DNA of 64,000 nucleotides. Origin: Candidatus Saccharibacteria bacterium UBA1932. GTDB taxonomy: Bacteria; Patescibacteriota; Saccharimonadia; Saccharimonadales; Saccharimonadaceae. Positions 15,994 through 25,281 of the stretch are shown here, one piece after another (position 1 is the stretch's first letter; the number at the start of each line of letters is the position of its first letter). The DNA lies in NCBI GenBank assembly GCA_002337095.1, contig DDFI01000006.1, positions 1-64,000 of the forward strand, read 5' to 3'. Under the pieces are notes generated by a model. The model made no database searches and had not been told where the DNA came from. It saw only the letters and a list, made by a program, of their open reading frames with translations. Made by a program: the position numbers and the translations under genes.

Positions 15994-17247
15994 ATGAGAT
16001 TAAGTCAGAATTTTACCAAAACCCGCAAAACGATCCCTGCCGATGAGGTGGCAAAAAATGCACAGCTGCTGATTCGAGCTGGCTATATTCACAAAATGAT
16101 GGCGGGGGTGTATGCGTATTTACCGCTGGGCAAGATGGTGCTCGACAACATCACGCAGATAGTACGCGAAGAAATGAATGCCGCTGGTGGGCAAGAGGTG
16201 CAGATGACTGCGTTGCAGCCGCGTGAGCTGTGGGAGCGGACCGATCGCTGGGATGACAAAAAAGTCGACAACTGGTTTAAGACGACGCTCAAAAATGGCA
16301 CCGAGCTAGGCGTAGGGCTGTCGCACGAGGAGCCAATTGTTGATTCGCTACGGCCGTTTGTTACCTCGTACAAAGACTTACCGCTGAATGTATACCAGAT
16401 TCAGACGAAATTCCGCAACGAACTGCGCGCCAAAAGTGGCTTGCTGCGTGGCCGAGAATTTATCATGAAGGACCTTTATAGCTTCGCCCGCACACAGCAG
16501 GAGCACGGCGAGATATACGAACGCTTAGCGGCCGCTTACCTACGCGTCTATGACCGCTTAGGAATTGGTGCTGATACCTATCGTTGCGCGGCAGACGGCG
16601 GGTATTTTACCGACAAATTTAGCGATGAATTCCAGACACTGAGCGATGTGGGCGAGGACACTATTTATGTCGATGAGGCCAAACGTATCGCGGTGAACAA
16701 AGAGGTGTACAATGACGACACTCTCCAAAAACTTGGGCTGCGGCGCGAAGATTTGGTAGAGAAGCGAGCGGTTGAGGTGGGTAATATTTTCCCGCTCGAG
16801 AGCAAGTATAGCGATGCGCTCGACCTATATTATCATGATGAACATGGGCAGCGACAATCAATCGTGATGGGCTGCTATGGTATTGGTATTAGCCGCGTGA
16901 TGGGCGTGATTGTAGAGAAATTTGCTGATGATAGGGGTATCGTATGGCCGCACGCCATTGCTCCGGCGCAGGTGTATCTGGTACGGATTGGTGGCGATAG
17001 GGCGGTACGCCACGCCGATGAGCTATATGATGAGCTGCGCGCGCAAGGAATACGGGTGATATATGATGATCGTGATGAGCGACCCGGCGCTAAATTTGCC
17101 GATGCAGAGCTGATGGGCATTCCGACGCGCGTTACCATAAGCGATCGTCTGCTTGAGCAGCAAAGATACGAGGTAACCGATCGGGCCACCAGTGAAACAA
17201 CTCTATTGACCCGCGATGAGCTTTTTGGTACACTAGAGCACAATTGA
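15994..17247 (+). CDS. proS: prolyl-tRNA synthetase, short form without editing insert
   Basis: Class II synthetase, 417 aa. The N-terminal motif SQNFTKTRKTIPADE, motif 2 TKFRNELRAKSGLLRGREF, motif 3 GCYGIGISRVMG, and the anticodon-binding domain at about 325-415 are visible. Standard bacterial ProRS is about 570 aa because of a 180-residue INS editing domain between motifs 2 and 3; here it is replaced by a linker of about 60 residues. Ala-tRNA(Pro) editing is therefore expected to be missing in cis. Confidence 0.94.
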   Translation: MRLSQNFTKTRKTIPADEVAKNAQLLIRAGYIHKMMAGVYAYLPLGKMVLDNITQIVREEMNAAGGQEVQMTALQPRELWERTDRWDDKKVDNWFKTTLKNGTELGVGLSHEEPIVDSLRPFVTSYKDLPLNVYQIQTKFRNELRAKSGLLRGREFIMKDLYSFARTQQEHGEIYERLAAAYLRVYDRLGIGADTYRCAADGGYFTDKFSDEFQTLSDVGEDTIYVDEAKRIAVNKEVYNDDTLQKLGLRREDLVEKRAVEVGNIFPLESKYSDALDLYYHDEHGQRQSIVMGCYGIGISRVMGVIVEKFADDRGIVWPHAIAPAQVYLVRIGGDRAVRHADELYDELRAQGIRVIYDDRDERPGAKFADAELMGIPTRVTISDRLLEQQRYEVTDRATSETTLLTRDELFGTLEHN

Positions 17248-17338
17248 GCTACGACTTCTGGAGGGGCTTCAACACAATCTACTTGCAGATTGGTCCTCCG
17301 AACGGCCCATAAATAACAATTGTAAGGAATAAGATATT

Positions 17339-17794
17339 ATGAAAAAAACCTATCAGATTACCGTAGAGGGCCGCAAGGAGCTTGAAGTCGAGCTTGATGA
17401 ACTAAAAGGCCGTCGTGGTGAAATTGCCGACAAGATTGCCGAAGCGCGTGATTTTGGTGACCTGAGTGAGAATGCTGAGTATGATAGTGCCCGCGAAGAG
17501 CAGGGTATTGTAGAGACGCGGATTGCCGAGATCGAGGATATCCTCATGAATGCCTCTATTATTAAGGGAGCTAAGGGTGGTAAAGTTGCACTTGGTGCTA
17601 CGGTCGAGCTAGACAATGGCGGCAAATCAGTGAGCTATATGGTAGTGGGCCCCGTTGAGGCAGACCCACTCGAGGGCAAAGTGAGCAACGAATCACCCCT
17701 GGGTGTCGCCCTGATGGGCAAAGTCGTTGGCGATACGGCTACGGTAATGACACCAAAGGGCGAAGTCGTCTATACGATCAAGCAGATTTCGTAG
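17339..17794 (+). CDS. greA: transcription elongation factor GreA
   Basis: Rescues backtracked RNA polymerase. 151 aa; N-terminal coiled coil with the tip acidic pair in ARDFGDLSENAEYDSA, then the FKBP-like domain. TAAGGAAT precedes the ATG. The 91-nt gap after proS holds a weak GGAGG/CCTCC inverted repeat. It ends at a strong terminator. Confidence 0.96.
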   Translation: MKKTYQITVEGRKELEVELDELKGRRGEIADKIAEARDFGDLSENAEYDSAREEQGIVETRIAEIEDILMNASIIKGAKGGKVALGATVELDNGGKSVSYMVVGPVEADPLEGKVSNESPLGVALMGKVVGDTATVMTPKGEVVYTIKQIS

Positions 17795-17814
17795 ATAGCG
17801 CCGCAGATACCCTC

Positions 17815-17846
17815 AATGCGCCACATATAGTGGCGCATTGTTTATT
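17815..17846 (+). terminator. intrinsic terminator after greA
   Basis: Perfect 10-bp stem AATGCGCCAC / GTGGCGCATT with a 5-nt loop followed by a T-rich tract. The remainder of the gap to 17988 is AT-rich and shows no confident promoter. Confidence 0.9.
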
Positions 17847-17988
17847 TTACATCTAAATAACGCTAGCAATAGCGCTTGAGCGTGGTACTATAAAAATAAG
17901 TACTCGGAGGGTGCTAACAATATAAAATATAGATACGATGTACGGTTATGTATGTAGCTGTATCATATTTTCTAATAGGGAGTTGTAG

Positions 17989-20322
17989 ATGTCCGAACGT
18001 CAACCGCGCGTATCACACGATGCTATACAGACTGATGAAGAAAAGCTAGATCCGCGTGCCGTGGCTGCGTTTGGTTTCTTGACCGGAAATGTCGACTATG
18101 ATGGCCTAACGTACGATCAGAAAATGGCTACAGATGAGAATCTGGACGGTATGCGCAGAGTAGGGCGACGACGGGGCAATTATAATGATCACAACGTATT
18201 GTATATTGCAGATCTTCTCGTAGGAAGCAAATATAGTGATAATAAATTTTTCAATGAGCTGATAGAGCGCGTGCACGGATTGCCTGCAGGGATGAAGCCC
18301 GATGAGGTGGTAGTGACAGGGCTGTACATGGGTGATTTCGGTGGACGCCACAAGAACTCAAAATGGATGCTCAAACCCGGTCTGCGTACGCTCGAAGATC
18401 AATTTGCTGCCGGTAAAGAAGAGCTGGATAAGCTGAGGCAACTAGATGTACCTATCGTGTATGCACGGAGTGATAATGATACCGATATTATTGAAGAAAT
18501 GACGTATGAGGGATTTCGACAGCTAGAGGCACTGGGCAAGCAGCACGCTCGTGTCAACAAGGACGATGACGATGTTGTACGACAGTGGTCGGCGCGTGAG
18601 AAATTTAAAGCGAACCCTAATTGGCCTGAGTACTATCGTTTTACAAAATACGTTGCGTTCCCATACTGTGTACGCACTGGACATATGCTTCGCACTGCCG
18701 AAGAAATCGCTAAAGCCACCGATGGCGAGTACAACGAGCCGGAGCGTGAAATATTGTTTGATGCGTATCGTCGTGTCTCTCAGGGGCGTTCCCTCCTCGC
18801 AAAGCACATGGCGGTCCTGGACATTGATGCATTGCGCGATGACAAGAACCTGGTGATCGTAGGAGATTTCGAACACCATATCAATACGCGCAACAGTGAA
18901 TATACGGATCTTGTCCGTCACAAATTCAATAAGACCGCCGGACCTCTATCTGCTTATTTTGGCAAACCGAAGAGTATCAGGGGCACTCTAGGTGCTAATG
19001 ATGCTGATGACTATGATAATATTATTATCACTAGCCAGCACGAGGCGGCGGGGGTGTTGGGCGATGGAAATACCGGTATACACTCAATCGGGTCGTTACA
19101 GGATCCGCACGTCGCACTAAAAGAAGATGGTGATATCTTTACATCGACCGCTAATAAGGCAACCAATCCTATCCTTGGGAGGGGCCGCTTCCATGATCCG
19201 AGTGCTACTTCGATTGAGCGTACAGCCGACGACAGACAAGTCGTAACATTCTACGAACGCAAACTCATGGAGGTGAGCGAGAGTCTCGAGGACCGTGTTG
19301 CCGTCGTCGAAATCTGTGATGAGCAGATAGGAAGTCTCAGTGCGCGTATTGATTATCTACTCAAGCACCTTGATAGTGTCTCGGAGCTGCTGAAGACGCA
19401 AAGAGTGGTACTGAATTTTGGTGGCGATAGGCTACACGGTCGCAATTACAGTGATTTCCCTAGAGAGAGTGGGCGTACAGGATTGATGGGTATGGACCAG
19501 CAAGATGATCTATCGCTCAACATTCTGTATTTATGGCTGGATTCACTATCGAGATCTCAGTTTGATAACCTAAAAGTCAATATCACGACCGGCAATCATG
19601 AATGGAATAGCGGAACTTTGAAGTGGCACGGCTATTCATTTGCATCACCTATATACTATGCATTTGTATCAGGATATATGAATAAAGGCTATAGTAGGGA
19701 AGAGGCCGAAAAGTGTGTGCAGTTTCATGATACGCTTGAGACTCGGAATGGTCAGCCTTTCAAAACGTTCTCGACAGTTATGCACCTCGGTGCGGTCGGC
19801 ATCGAACTCCGTCACTTCTTTGGAAAAGGTGGGGGTACAGGCGGTCAACCACCAGCCATGCTAGGTCTCAAGAGTGCAGTTGCTTTGGGTGACCTCAAGA
19901 AAGATGTTCATGTAGGTATTTTTGGACATTACCACCATCCATCATACGTGCTTGGTAGTGGCAAGTTATTCATGGGAGCTGGGTCTCTCGCGGGCATCAC
20001 TGGATTTGAATATGAATATGGTCTGCGTCCTGTCATATCTACGTCTACTATCAATTTGGGAGGAGGATTACCGCCCCAAATTGATTTTGCAAGTGAAGGC
20101 ACGCTTATCAAGCACACAATCAAAAAAGGTCCATTTAGCGATCGTGAGATAGGCGAGAGATATGGATTAACAACTGATGCGGACTTTGATCCATATCGAC
20201 ATGGTCTGTATACGAGCCGTGAGAAGCCAAAGAGTGCGCTACAAAAACTCGTATTGCTTCTCGGTGATCGTGCGGCGTACTCTGCAGCGCGAACTGGCTA
20301 TCTAGAAAACCCAAATCGTTAA
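17989..20322 (+). CDS. large protein with two metallophosphoesterase-like domains, 777 aa
   Basis: Function unknown. The C-terminal half reads as a calcineurin-like phosphoesterase: CDEQIGS (motif I with Gln for His), FGGDRLHGRNY (motif II), TGNHEWNSG (motif III) and GIFGHYHHPS (metal-binding His motif). The N-terminal 170 residues repeat the same order in decayed form: LYIADLLVGS, YMGDFGGRH, YARSDND. Between them lies a helical region with VIVGDFEHHIN. GGGAG precedes the ATG. Codon use is less G+C-biased at third positions than in neighbours, and it is a lone gene between greA and lysS, so acquisition by transfer is possible. It could be a nuclease or a nucleotide phosphatase. Confidence 0.75.
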   Translation: MSERQPRVSHDAIQTDEEKLDPRAVAAFGFLTGNVDYDGLTYDQKMATDENLDGMRRVGRRRGNYNDHNVLYIADLLVGSKYSDNKFFNELIERVHGLPAGMKPDEVVVTGLYMGDFGGRHKNSKWMLKPGLRTLEDQFAAGKEELDKLRQLDVPIVYARSDNDTDIIEEMTYEGFRQLEALGKQHARVNKDDDDVVRQWSAREKFKANPNWPEYYRFTKYVAFPYCVRTGHMLRTAEEIAKATDGEYNEPEREILFDAYRRVSQGRSLLAKHMAVLDIDALRDDKNLVIVGDFEHHINTRNSEYTDLVRHKFNKTAGPLSAYFGKPKSIRGTLGANDADDYDNIIITSQHEAAGVLGDGNTGIHSIGSLQDPHVALKEDGDIFTSTANKATNPILGRGRFHDPSATSIERTADDRQVVTFYERKLMEVSESLEDRVAVVEICDEQIGSLSARIDYLLKHLDSVSELLKTQRVVLNFGGDRLHGRNYSDFPRESGRTGLMGMDQQDDLSLNILYLWLDSLSRSQFDNLKVNITTGNHEWNSGTLKWHGYSFASPIYYAFVSGYMNKGYSREEAEKCVQFHDTLETRNGQPFKTFSTVMHLGAVGIELRHFFGKGGGTGGQPPAMLGLKSAVALGDLKKDVHVGIFGHYHHPSYVLGSGKLFMGAGSLAGITGFEYEYGLRPVISTSTINLGGGLPPQIDFASEGTLIKHTIKKGPFSDREIGERYGLTTDADFDPYRHGLYTSREKPKSALQKLVLLLGDRAAYSAARTGYLENPNR

Positions 20323-20328
20323 TACATC

Positions 20329-20358
20329 TTGCCGAGGAAAGTCTACCTCTGTTATAAT
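20329..20358 (+). promoter_or_regulatory. lysS promoter, leaderless type
   Basis: TTGCCG (329-334), an 18-bp spacer and TATAAT (353-358), 11 nt before the ATG at 20370. Confidence 0.72.
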
Positions 20359-20369
20359 ACAGGGTGACT

Positions 20370-21908
20370 ATGCAGTGGCTGAATACAATTGTTGATCGGT
20401 TGATCGAGCTTCATGGCGACGAAGAGATCGTGGTGTCTTCGGGTGTGTCGCCCAGCGGCACGTACCACTTGGGCACGCTGCGCGAGGTGATGACCGCCGA
20501 GGTGATAGTAGTTGAACTGCTGCGAAGGGGCAAGCAAGCTCGCCACATTCATATAGTGGATGACCTGGATGTGTTTCGCAAAGTGCCCGTAAATGTGCCA
20601 AGCGAGTGGCAGCAATATCTGGGCGTGCCACTGTGTGACGTGCCGGCGCCGGACGGGAGCGAGCGTAGCTATGCGGATTATTTTTTGGCAGATTTGATTG
20701 ATGCTGGTGGCAAAATGAACTTAGTAATGGAAGTGGTGCGTGCGCATGAACGCTATCGCGCGGGCGCATACACGGGCGTGATTGAGACCGCACTATCGCA
20801 TATCGATACGGTGCGCCAGATATTGAGAGAGGTGTCGGGCCGCGAGCTAGACGAATCGTGGTCGCCGATTCAGGTGCTCGAGCAGGGACGCATAAAAAAC
20901 CGCCAGTTTGTGTCGATGAACACCGAAAGTAAAGAGCTACGATATATCAATGCTAACGGCGCCGAGGCGACTGTGCGTTATGATGATGGTTTGGTCAAAC
21001 TGAATTGGCGGATTGATTGGCCTGCGCGGTGGTCGCTATTTGGGGTGGACGCCGAACCATTTGGCCGCGATCATGCTACAAAGGGCGGATCATATGATAC
21101 TGGCGTCGAAATCGCACGCCAGGTATTTGGCATAGAGCCGCCGCTGCCGGTGCCGTATCATTTTATTAATCGCGTCGGCGAAACAAAAAAAATGAGCAAA
21201 TCTGCCGGCAATGTTATTACCGCAGCGGAGTTATTGACGATTTTGCCGCCCGAAATCGTGAAATTTTTCCTATTTCGGTCAAGCCCCGACAAACAATTAT
21301 TTTTTGGTGAGGGTGAGACACTATTGAAATTATTTGACGAGTTTGCATTACTGCTCGAAAAGCCCGATAAGGAAGCTTGGGAGCAGCAGCTTGTGGAGCT
21401 GTGCCTTGACCGTGTGGCGGAGCGCACGGTAAGCAATGTACCGTTTTCGCACCTAGTGGCCAGCTACCAGGCGGCTCTACGTAACACCGACAATACCCTG
21501 GCAATTATCAAGCGCACCGAATATGCTGATGTGGCCGAGGCGCAGGCTGATATCATTCGCCGCGAACTAGCGCTGATTGATGCCTGGCTTGACGCGTGGG
21601 CGCCAGATGAGCTGACGTTTAGCCTGGTAGAGTCGGTTGATGCCAGCCAGTTTAGCGATGACGAGAAGCGCTATTTTGCTCAGTTGGCCGACAAGATTCG
21701 CGCCGCGCCGGATGGTGCCGATGGTGCGTGGTTTCATAATGCAATCTACGGTTTTAAAGACACGGCAGGCCTTGCGCCAAAAGACCTATTTACTAGCCTG
21801 TATCGACTAATAATCGGCCAACAATCCGGGCCCCGCGCCGGCTGGTTTTTGAGCATATTGCCCCGTGATTGGCTAGTGGATCGCCTGATGCTGGCCGAAA
21901 AATGCTAG
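20370..21908 (+). CDS. lysS: lysyl-tRNA synthetase, class I
   Basis: Rossmann-fold class I LysRS, the form common in archaea and found in a minority of bacteria, in place of the usual class II enzyme. The HIGH-like box SPSGTYHLG is near 26-34 and KMSKSAGN near 274. Downstream comes the all-helical domain and a C-terminal bundle typical of the family. About 512 aa. The ATG at 20370 fits the promoter better than the GTG at 20364. Confidence 0.92.
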   Translation: MQWLNTIVDRLIELHGDEEIVVSSGVSPSGTYHLGTLREVMTAEVIVVELLRRGKQARHIHIVDDLDVFRKVPVNVPSEWQQYLGVPLCDVPAPDGSERSYADYFLADLIDAGGKMNLVMEVVRAHERYRAGAYTGVIETALSHIDTVRQILREVSGRELDESWSPIQVLEQGRIKNRQFVSMNTESKELRYINANGAEATVRYDDGLVKLNWRIDWPARWSLFGVDAEPFGRDHATKGGSYDTGVEIARQVFGIEPPLPVPYHFINRVGETKKMSKSAGNVITAAELLTILPPEIVKFFLFRSSPDKQLFFGEGETLLKLFDEFALLLEKPDKEAWEQQLVELCLDRVAERTVSNVPFSHLVASYQAALRNTDNTLAIIKRTEYADVAEAQADIIRRELALIDAWLDAWAPDELTFSLVESVDASQFSDDEKRYFAQLADKIRAAPDGADGAWFHNAIYGFKDTAGLAPKDLFTSLYRLIIGQQSGPRAGWFLSILPRDWLVDRLMLAEKC

Positions 21909-21950
21909 CAGGCTGGGCATAAAAGGCGCCCCTATGCCACCAAGTGCTGC

Positions 21951-21956
21951 TATAAT
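21951..21956 (+). promoter_or_regulatory. extended -10 promoter of the bactofilin-like gene
   Basis: TGC-TATAAT followed by a leader of about 25 nt with AAGGGG before the GTG at 21987. Confidence 0.68.
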
Positions 21957-21986
21957 GATAATAGACAATTAACGTAAGGGGAACAC

Positions 21987-23120
21987 GTGAAAAAACTACT
22001 AGCACTGCTCGTCGTAGGGCTCGGTATCACGGGTGCGGTGGTGGCATCGCAGCCACCAGTATCAGCAATGGGGCTAACCGGGGGCCAGAATAGCAATTAT
22101 ATCAAGGCTGATGAGGTGGTCGATGGCAGTGCTTTCCTGGCAGGGGAGTCTGTGACGGTCGATGGTACCATAAAGGGCGATTTGTACTGTGCTGCGCAAG
22201 ATGTAACAGTAACCGGCACGGTCGAAGGCGATATATTATGCGCTGGCAAAACCATTACCCTAGCCGGAAAAGCCCACAATGTGCGTGTCGCTGGACAATA
22301 TGTCCATGTACGCGGTAGCTACACGGGAAATGTTTCGGCGGTGGCGCAATCGGTAGACATGGAGAGTTCGGCACGGATTGCGGGCGACCTGACGGGTGGC
22401 GCCAGTGATATTAGTATTGCGGGCGTTGTCGGCCGTGATGTTGTAATGAGTAGCTCGTCATTTATACTAACTGGCCAGGTAGCGCGTGACGTGACCGGGC
22501 GATATGAGACATCACGTATCACGAAGGACGCGACGATTGGCGGGGTGTTCGACTACACGAGCGATAAGGATGCGGATATCGCTGGCCACGTAGCGGGCAC
22601 AGTGGTTAGGCACGCGGTACCAGCAGAAGAGCGGTCATCGCCACTACGTGATGCCGAACAGCTCGCCGTATGGATGCTCGGGTGCGTGGTGGCGGCAGTA
22701 GTAATTGCGGTGGTAGCGCCGCGCAAGCTGCGGGCAATTACTACCCTACGCAACGGCCAAGACATCCTTGCCGCATTGGGCATCGGTGTATTGGCGGTGT
22801 TTGTCGCGCCGGTTGTGTGTCTAGTACTGGCGTTTACGGTGGTCGGTATTCCGCTGGCTTGTATTGGCGTAGTGGCATGGGTGGCACTGGTGGCAGTGAG
22901 CTGGCCAGTTGTGGCGTATTATATGGGCCAGCGGCTTTTTGCTTCGCGTGGCCTTAAGCCGGTAGTCACGACCATGTGTGGAGCGTTGGTGCTGGCAATT
23001 ATCGGGTTGGTGCCGGTGGTTAATACGCTCGTGATGATGAGCGCAATCGTATTTGGTGCGGGCATGACTGTCTATGCGGTGCGAGCCGAACATGCCAAAC
23101 CGCGCCGTCATAAATCATAG
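21987..23120 (+). CDS. bactofilin-like beta-helix membrane protein
   Basis: 377 aa. A signal peptide (1-27, ending VSA) is followed by a repetitive region (about 40-200) of short Val/Gly-rich rungs such as VTVDGTIKGDLYCAAQ and VTVTGTVEGDILCAGK, as in polymer-forming bactofilin proteins. The last 160 residues hold four hydrophobic helices. Similar two-part proteins combine an extracytoplasmic beta-helix with a membrane anchor; its role may be surface structure. The start is GTG with AAGGGG upstream. The ABC exporter follows 40 nt later and may share its transcript. Confidence 0.75.
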   Translation: MKKLLALLVVGLGITGAVVASQPPVSAMGLTGGQNSNYIKADEVVDGSAFLAGESVTVDGTIKGDLYCAAQDVTVTGTVEGDILCAGKTITLAGKAHNVRVAGQYVHVRGSYTGNVSAVAQSVDMESSARIAGDLTGGASDISIAGVVGRDVVMSSSSFILTGQVARDVTGRYETSRITKDATIGGVFDYTSDKDADIAGHVAGTVVRHAVPAEERSSPLRDAEQLAVWMLGCVVAAVVIAVVAPRKLRAITTLRNGQDILAALGIGVLAVFVAPVVCLVLAFTVVGIPLACIGVVAWVALVAVSWPVVAYYMGQRLFASRGLKPVVTTMCGALVLAIIGLVPVVNTLVMMSAIVFGAGMTVYAVRAEHAKPRRHKS

Positions 23121-23160
23121 CCAACTAATATCACAAGACACCTATCAAAAAGGAGGACCG

Positions 23161-23847
23161 ATGATCGAAATCAGCCATATTACCAAAACCTACGGCAAAA
23201 AGAAGAACGCATTTACCGCACTCAACGACGTGAGTTTTACGATTCCCGATGGGGCATCTGTCGCCGTGGTGGGGCGCTCGGGTAGTGGCAAAAGTACGCT
23301 GATGCATGCCATGAGTGGGCTTGATCGCCCGGAAGCCGGCGAAGTGGTGATTGATGGAGATAATATTCTAACGTTCAAGCAAAAAGACGTAGACAAATTT
23401 CGCAGCAACGAGATGGCGTTTATTTTCCAGAGTTTTTTTGTGCAGGCAAATGAAAGCTGCTACAACAATGTGAGTTTGCCGCTCGAGATTGCTCGGGTAC
23501 CTATGCGTCGTCGTCGAACAAAAATTTTGAAGGCGCTCGAGGCTGTCGGCCTGACCGACAAGGCTAAATCTCGTGCCCGCGACCTATCTGGCGGCCAGAA
23601 GCAGCGCCTGGCAATTGCGCGAGCAATCGTGAATGAGCCAACCATCTTGTTCGCTGATGAGCCAACCGGCAATCTAGATAGTGTGACTGGAACGCAGATC
23701 GAGGAATTGCTGTTTAGCTACAATCGCGAACATGGCACGACGCTAATTATCGTGACGCACGATCACGAAATGGCCAAGAAATGTGACATGCAGATTCATA
23801 TCAAAGATGGCAAAATCGAATCGATTGAAGGAGGGGTGAAGTCATGA
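23161..23847 (+). CDS. ABC transporter ATPase, MacB/LolD type
   Basis: 228 aa. Walker A VGRSGSGKST near 38-47, signature LSGGQKQR near 142-149, Walker B ILFADEPTGN near 164-173, and the H-loop in IIVTHDHE. The start at 23161 is set by a perfect AAGGAGG 5 nt upstream; the frame stays open further upstream but has no such signal. It overlaps the permease gene by 4 bp (ATGA). Confidence 0.94.
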   Translation: MIEISHITKTYGKKKNAFTALNDVSFTIPDGASVAVVGRSGSGKSTLMHAMSGLDRPEAGEVVIDGDNILTFKQKDVDKFRSNEMAFIFQSFFVQANESCYNNVSLPLEIARVPMRRRRTKILKALEAVGLTDKAKSRARDLSGGQKQRLAIARAIVNEPTILFADEPTGNLDSVTGTQIEELLFSYNREHGTTLIIVTHDHEMAKKCDMQIHIKDGKIESIEGGVKS

Positions 23848-25208
23848 GACGAGCAGATATTATAAAGCGCGCAGGTCGCAATTTGCGGCAGGCAAAAGGC
23901 CGCACGATTCTCACAAGTCTTGCCATCGCAGTCGGTGCTTTTACTCTCACGGCAGCGCTTGCCGCTGGCCAAGGCACGAGAGATTATGCCGCTAAATTGC
24001 TGCAAAATAATGTCGATCCACAAGCAATTTTTGTAGTAAAAGACAAATCATTATTTGAACAGGGTGGGCAGACTGGGCTACGCGAATATGACCCAGACGT
24101 TTCTACGACGGCAACTGGTCGTCCCGGAGCCACGCTGAAGCAGATGAATCAACAGGATGTAGAGTATCTAGAGAGTCGAGGCGACCTTGCCCAAATTGTC
24201 CCTGTTTATACGCTAAATCCAAAATGGGTCACTATTGAGGGCAACGACAAAAAATACATAGGGTCGATTGACTACTACGACGCGACAATCCTAAATGAGA
24301 CAAAATCTGGTACGCTCCCGCCGATTGGTCAGCAAATTGCAGATTCCGACATCGTATTGCCAGAAAAATACATTGAGACTCTAGGAATTACGCCGGACGG
24401 CGCACTAGGTAAGCGGGTAAAAGTATTGTTCGCCCAGCAGGGGGCTCAGGTAAATCAGCAAGAACTACAAGCGGCATTAATGCGCGGCGGTGTCGACGAG
24501 GCGGCGAAGCTAGTTAAGCCTGCCGAAAAAGAATTTGAATTTGTAGTTAAAGCAGCTGCCAAAACAAGCACGATGTCGTTTGGGTCGACGCCTAGGATGC
24601 TAGTATCTGCCAACGCAGCAAAAATGATCAATGACTACCAGACGGCCGGAAGTGATGCTGCCGGTAAGTACACTGGCGTGTCTGCGGTAGCTAAGCCTGG
24701 TAAAAATCCTGATGAAATCAAAAAGCAACTTGAGGCAAAAGGATATGCCGCTCAGACCGCCAAAGACGCACAGGCACTTCTATTTACTATCGCAAACACG
24801 CTTCAGGGAATTGTAGTAGGATTCGGGTTGCTCACGCTGTTTGCGAGTGTGTTTGGGATCATCAACACGCAGTATATCAGTGTACTTGAGCGCACAAGCC
24901 AAATAGGCTTGATGAAAGCACTTGGGATGTCGCGTCGATCAATCGCTGCGCTATTCCGCTATGAAGCGGCATGGATCGGGTTCCTTGGCGGCGCGATCGG
25001 GGCCCTCGTCGCGTACACAGTAGGTACGCTTATGAATCCACAAATTAGTAAATGGTTAGACATTGGTGATAATGCGATACTCAAATTTGAACCACTCCAT
25101 ATGATTGGACTCATCGCGGCGCTCGTGATCATCGCGATAGTCGCAGGCTGGTTTCCAGCGCGAAAAGCCGCAAGGCTTGACCCCATTGAGGCGCTCAGGA
25201 CAGAATAG
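23844..25208 (+). CDS. ABC transporter permease, MacB/FtsX type
   Basis: 454 aa. The first helix is at about 21-41, a large extracytoplasmic domain spans about 45-310, and three helices lie in the C-terminal FtsX domain with the motif SQIGLMKALGMSRRSI between the first two and WFPARKAARLDPIEALR at the end. Together with the ATPase it makes a type VII, mechanotransmission-like ABC system. It may act on lipoproteins, peptides or wall enzymes rather than on a diffusible substrate. Confidence 0.92.
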   Translation: MRRADIIKRAGRNLRQAKGRTILTSLAIAVGAFTLTAALAAGQGTRDYAAKLLQNNVDPQAIFVVKDKSLFEQGGQTGLREYDPDVSTTATGRPGATLKQMNQQDVEYLESRGDLAQIVPVYTLNPKWVTIEGNDKKYIGSIDYYDATILNETKSGTLPPIGQQIADSDIVLPEKYIETLGITPDGALGKRVKVLFAQQGAQVNQQELQAALMRGGVDEAAKLVKPAEKEFEFVVKAAAKTSTMSFGSTPRMLVSANAAKMINDYQTAGSDAAGKYTGVSAVAKPGKNPDEIKKQLEAKGYAAQTAKDAQALLFTIANTLQGIVVGFGLLTLFASVFGIINTQYISVLERTSQIGLMKALGMSRRSIAALFRYEAAWIGFLGGAIGALVAYTVGTLMNPQISKWLDIGDNAILKFEPLHMIGLIAALVIIAIVAGWFPARKAARLDPIEALRTE

Positions 25209-25225
25209 TAGATAATGTATCATCG

Positions 25226-25254
25226 AAAAGCCCAGTTCGCAATACGGGCTTTTT
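25226..25254 (+). terminator. intrinsic terminator of the ABC operon
   Basis: AAAAGCCC / GGGCTTTT stem with a 12-nt loop and a T run. Confidence 0.85.
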
Positions 25255-25268
25255 GATCTTACCGGTGT

Positions 25269-25274
25269 TATAAT
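25269..25274 (+). promoter_or_regulatory. -10 box of serS
   Basis: TATAAT ending 7 nt before the ATG; no ribosome-binding site; leaderless. Confidence 0.75.
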
Positions 25275-25281
25275 AAGATTT

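Noticed and set aside
17938..17988. 16-codon ORF ending exactly before the ATG of the 777-aa protein
   Set aside because: No ribosome-binding site and no confident promoter; the exact junction is probably chance in AT-rich sequence.
20334..20343. GAGGAAAGTC, the start motif of bacterial RNase P RNA
   Set aside because: It sits in a 47-nt gap with no room for the rest of the RNA; the remaining conserved RNase P regions are absent nearby.
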